This document shows positions 13,498 through 15,919 of a stretch of 15,919 nucleotides of DNA, piece by piece. The translations under genes and the position numbers were made by a program. This DNA is from Comamonadaceae bacterium. Lineage in GTDB: Bacteria; Pseudomonadota; Gammaproteobacteria; Burkholderiales; Burkholderiaceae_C. The notes under the pieces are model-generated. The model saw only the letters and a program-made list of their open reading frames with translations. It was not told where the DNA came from and searched no databases. Position 1 is the first letter of the stretch. Each line of letters begins with the position of its first letter. The stretch covers positions 1-15,919 of the forward strand of contig CANCDA010000035.1 in the NCBI GenBank assembly GCA_947374705.1. The letters run 5' to 3'.

Positions 13498-14463
13498 TCA
13501 GCCGTGCGCTGTAGGTGCTTGATAAGGGTGGGTGTTGATCCAGTGCTTGGCGATGTCAATGCGCCGCGCCACCCAGACCTGCTCGTGCGCCTGCACGTAG
13601 TCCAGAAAGCGTTGCAAGGCGCGCATGCGGCCCGGGCGGCCCAGCAGGCGGCAGTGCATGCCCACCGACATCATCTTGGGCCGATCCAGCCCCTGCGGGT
13701 CGCCTTCGGCGTACAAGACATCAAAGCTGTCTTTGAGGTATTGGAAGAATTGTTCACTGGTGTTGAAGCCTTGCGGCATGGCACAGCGCATGTCGTTGGC
13801 GTCCAGCGTGTAGGGCACGATGAGGTGCGGTTTTTGCTCGCCAGTGGCGGTGGCTACCTGCGTCCAAAACGGCAGGTCATCGCCGTAGTAGTCCGAGTCA
13901 TAAAGCAAGCCGCCTTGCTCCACCACCAGACGGCGTGTGTTGGGTGAGTCGCGTCCGGTGTACCAGCCCAGGGCGGGTTGGCCGGTCATTTGGCGAATCG
14001 TCTCCAAGCCGAGGCGCATGTGCGCCCGCTCGGTGGCTTCATCCATGTTTTGGTAATGAATCCAGCGCCAGCCGTGGCAGGCAATCTCATGACCCAGATC
14101 GACAAAGGCCCGGGTCACGTCCGGGTGGCGCTGCAAGGCCATGGCCACGCCAAACACGGTGAGGGGCAGGCCGCGTTGCTCAAACTCCCGCAAAATGCGC
14201 CACACGCCAGCGCGTGAGCCGTACTCGTACACCGACTCCATGGTCAGGTGCCGGGCCTCATAGGCCGCAGCGCCGATGATCTCGGATAGAAATTGCTCTG
14301 AGGCCGGGTCGCCGTGCAGCACGCAGTTCTCTGCGCCTTCTTCATAGTTCAAAACAAACTGCACAGCGATGCGTGCCCCGCCTGGCCAGCGGGCGTGGGG
14401 AACGTCTTGACCGTAGCCAATTAAATCTCGGGGGTAGGTTTCATCGACGACGGTCAAGGTCAT
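13498..14463 (-). CDS. puuE: Allantoinase PuuE (polysaccharide-deacetylase-like)
   Basis: PuuE hydrolyses allantoin to allantoate in the cytosol, an allantoinase unrelated to the amidohydrolase AllB. The 321 residues match the family. Characteristic stretches are PRDLIGYG (11-18), LNYEEGAEN (38-46), YEYGSRAGVWR (79-89), LGHEIACHGWRWIHY (123-137), LGWYTGRDSPNTRRL (165-179) and YDSDYYGDDLPFW (188-200). The start ATG 14463 lacks a strong ribosome binding site but is where homology begins. It lies between the permease (71 bases upstream) and uraD. Allantoate breakdown elsewhere releases urea or ammonia, which links it to the urease genes at the other end of the window. Chitin or peptidoglycan deacetylase is unlikely given the specific PuuE motifs and the uraD neighbour. 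Confidence 0.95.
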   Translation of the reverse strand: MTLTVVDETYPRDLIGYGQDVPHARWPGGARIAVQFVLNYEEGAENCVLHGDPASEQFLSEIIGAAAYEARHLTMESVYEYGSRAGVWRILREFEQRGLPLTVFGVAMALQRHPDVTRAFVDLGHEIACHGWRWIHYQNMDEATERAHMRLGLETIRQMTGQPALGWYTGRDSPNTRRLVVEQGGLLYDSDYYGDDLPFWTQVATATGEQKPHLIVPYTLDANDMRCAMPQGFNTSEQFFQYLKDSFDVLYAEGDPQGLDRPKMMSVGMHCRLLGRPGRMRALQRFLDYVQAHEQVWVARRIDIAKHWINTHPYQAPTAHG

Positions 14464-14489
14464 TCAGCACTTTCAGTCTAATCAGTTGA

Positions 14490-14520
14490 GGACAGAGCTA
14501 CGCTGCGCTTCGGTCTGTCC
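14490..14520 (-). repeat. Inverted repeat between permease and puuE
   Basis: Perfect 7-base arms, GGACAGA (14490-14496) and TCTGTCC (14514-14520), flank a 17-base GC-rich middle in the 71-base gap. No T-run follows on either strand, so it is not a typical terminator. It may be a REP-like element or an mRNA-processing hairpin; other copies would have to be looked for in the genome. Confidence 0.5.
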
Positions 14521-14534
14521 CACAATGGCTCAGT

Positions 14535-15919
14535 CTATTCCGAACCATGGGTAGTGGCGGCAGCTTCGGTGGCCGCTTCGGCATCCGATTTCACACCATT
14601 GAAAAACACGTTCAACAATACCGCAGCCAGTGAGGCGAGCAGGATACCGCTTTCAATCAAAGCATGAATGCCGTGCGGCATCCACTGCTTGAAGTTCGGT
14701 GCGATCAGGGGGATCATGCCAAATCCGATGGAGATGGCGACGACGAATAGGTTGTTGCGGTTTCGGGTGTAGTCCACGCCCGCCAAGATGCGAATGCCGG
14801 TGGCGGCCACCATGCCAAACATCACCAGACCCGCGCCACCCAGCACATAGGTCGGCACGGCTTCCACCAGCGCCGAGAGCTTGGGCAGCAAGCCCATGAC
14901 AATCAAAATCACGCCTGCGGCCACGCACACAAAGCGACTGCGCACACCGGTCACTCCCACGAGCCCCACGTTTTGAGAAAAGCTGGTGTAGGGGAAGGTG
15001 TTGAAGATGCCGCCGATGAAGGTGCCCAGGCCGTCCACGCGCAAGCCGCGCGTGAGGTCGGGCTGCGTGACTTTGCGACCGGTGATGTCACCCAGGGCGA
15101 GGAACATGCCGGTGGATTCGATCATCACCACAATCATCACCAGCACCATGGTCAAAATCAGGACGGGATCAAAGGTGGGCATGCCAAACTGAAAGGGCAG
15201 CACCACTTCAAACCAGCTGGCCTTGCCGACCTTGTCGAAGTTCATCACGCCCATCAAGGCCGCTACCACCGCACCGGCCACGATGCCCAGAAGCACCGCA
15301 ATATTGCCCAGAAAGCCCTTGCAATAACGCGTGATCAGCAAAATGCTGATCAGCACAAAGGCGGACATGCCGATATTGAACATCGGGGCGTAAGCCGCAT
15401 TGGGTACGGACGGCACGAGTGCCAGTCCTTTGGGGATGACCGGTATCGTGGCACCCACCGCTGATGCTGCGACACCGACATCCTTGAGCCACTGCGCGTG
15501 CTCCGGGTTGACGATGGACGGTGCGGTCGGACCGAAGGGGTTGCCAAAAATCCAATTGATGCCCACCCGCATGAGCGTGATGCCGATGACGGTGATCACC
15601 GTGCCGGTGACCACCGGCGGGAAGAAGCGCAGCATGCGGCTGACGATCGGCGCCAGCAGCATCGACACAGCACCGGCACCGATGATGGCACCAAAGATGG
15701 CTTGTGCTCCGGCCACGCCCGGATTGGCGTTGGCCATGGCAATCATGGGGCCGACGGCGGCAAAGGTCACACCCATCATCACGGGCAGGCGGATGCCAAA
15801 CCACTGGGTCACGCCCAGGGATTGGATCAAGGTCACGATGCCGCAGCAAAACAGGTCGGCAGAAATCAGAAAGGCCACCTGCTCGGGTGACAGCTTCAAA
15901 GCGCGGCCAATGATGAGCG
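14535..15919 (-). CDS. NCS2-family purine permease (urate/xanthine:H+ symporter), 5'-partial
   Basis: Inner-membrane nucleobase transporter of the NCS2 (NAT) family. The visible reading frame stays open to the window edge: the codons before the TTG at 15899 read LIIGRA and continue into LKLSPEQVAFLISADLFCCG, a typical NCS2 N-terminal stretch, so the start lies outside the window. About 460 residues are present with many hydrophobic segments. The family signature is seen in SFSQNVGLVGVTGVRSRF, preceded by NTFPYT. The short C-terminal tail (AATEAAATTHGSE) is hydrophilic. Its place just before puuE and uraD suggests urate or xanthine as substrate; uracil is less likely. The 5' promoter is not visible. 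Confidence 0.9.
   Translation of the reverse strand, partial: LIIGRALKLSPEQVAFLISADLFCCGIVTLIQSLGVTQWFGIRLPVMMGVTFAAVGPMIAMANANPGVAGAQAIFGAIIGAGAVSMLLAPIVSRMLRFFPPVVTGTVITVIGITLMRVGINWIFGNPFGPTAPSIVNPEHAQWLKDVGVAASAVGATIPVIPKGLALVPSVPNAAYAPMFNIGMSAFVLISILLITRYCKGFLGNIAVLLGIVAGAVVAALMGVMNFDKVGKASWFEVVLPFQFGMPTFDPVLILTMVLVMIVVMIESTGMFLALGDITGRKVTQPDLTRGLRVDGLGTFIGGIFNTFPYTSFSQNVGLVGVTGVRSRFVCVAAGVILIVMGLLPKLSALVEAVPTYVLGGAGLVMFGMVAATGIRILAGVDYTRNRNNLFVVAISIGFGMIPLIAPNFKQWMPHGIHALIESGILLASLAAVLLNVFFNGVKSDAEAATEAAATTHGSE

Noticed and set aside
15208..15849. A 213-residue open frame on the - strand and other long open frames overlapping the permease on both strands
   Set aside because: They lie in other frames of a GC-rich transporter gene, are rich in His/Arg/Gly as expected of out-of-frame reading, and show no recognisable domain.
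1..15919. CRISPR arrays, tRNA/rRNA genes, insertion sequences, toxin-antitoxin pairs
   Set aside because: No spaced direct repeats, tRNA-like cloverleaf, transposase motif or small paired genes were seen on reading both strands.

Overview
The window looks like chromosomal DNA of a betaproteobacterium of the order Burkholderiales, probably Comamonadaceae. This rests on the style of the urease accessory proteins (a UreE with a His-rich tail, directly followed by UreF and UreG) and on a cytosolic PuuE/UraD purine-catabolism cluster with an NCS2 permease. The genus cannot be told from the sequence alone. No rRNA, tRNA, transposase, integrase or CRISPR array was seen.

Layout. (1) Positions 1-1891, + strand: the end of a urease operon, ureE (5' end cut by the window), ureF and ureG, tightly packed and GC-rich. 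(2) Positions 1991-3124, + strand: wecB, a non-hydrolysing UDP-GlcNAc 2-epimerase that makes UDP-ManNAc. (3) Positions 12800 down to 3121, - strand: a six-gene, almost gapless operon in the order BcsB-like periplasmic protein, NfrB-like membrane glycosyltransferase, NfrA-like TPR/outer-membrane exporter, AlgF-like protein, AlgJ/AlgX-like SGNH protein, DUF4434-like putative glycoside hydrolase. It runs tail to tail into wecB, and the two stop codons share one CTAG. (4) Positions 15919 down to 12985, - strand: an NCS2 purine (probably urate/xanthine) permease (5' end cut by the window), puuE and uraD, again GC-rich.

The most interesting content is region 3 plus wecB. Together they look like a complete synthase-dependent exopolysaccharide machine. 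UDP-ManNAc from WecB would be polymerised by NfrB, whose C-terminus carries MshEN-type c-di-GMP-binding motifs. The chain would be handed over by the BcsB-like protein, O-acetylated by the AlgJ/AlgF-like pair, trimmed by the DUF4434 protein and exported through NfrA. The E. coli NfrA/NfrB/WecB pathway (the phage N4 receptor glycan) is the nearest described relative. The BcsB-like, acetylation and hydrolase parts make this an expanded version that I cannot match to a named system. No MBOAT (AlgI-like) acetyl transporter is encoded in the window.

The flanks fit together metabolically: urate uptake, UraD and PuuE lead to allantoate, whose breakdown can release urea for urease. The polysaccharide block lies between these nitrogen-scavenging genes with a clearly lower GC content (hand counts of 40-47% in sampled 60-base lines against 68-70% in the flanks), suggesting separate acquisition. 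Intergenic DNA is scarce; the longest stretch is 184 bases (12801-12984), which holds a good hairpin and a weak promoter candidate for the polysaccharide operon.
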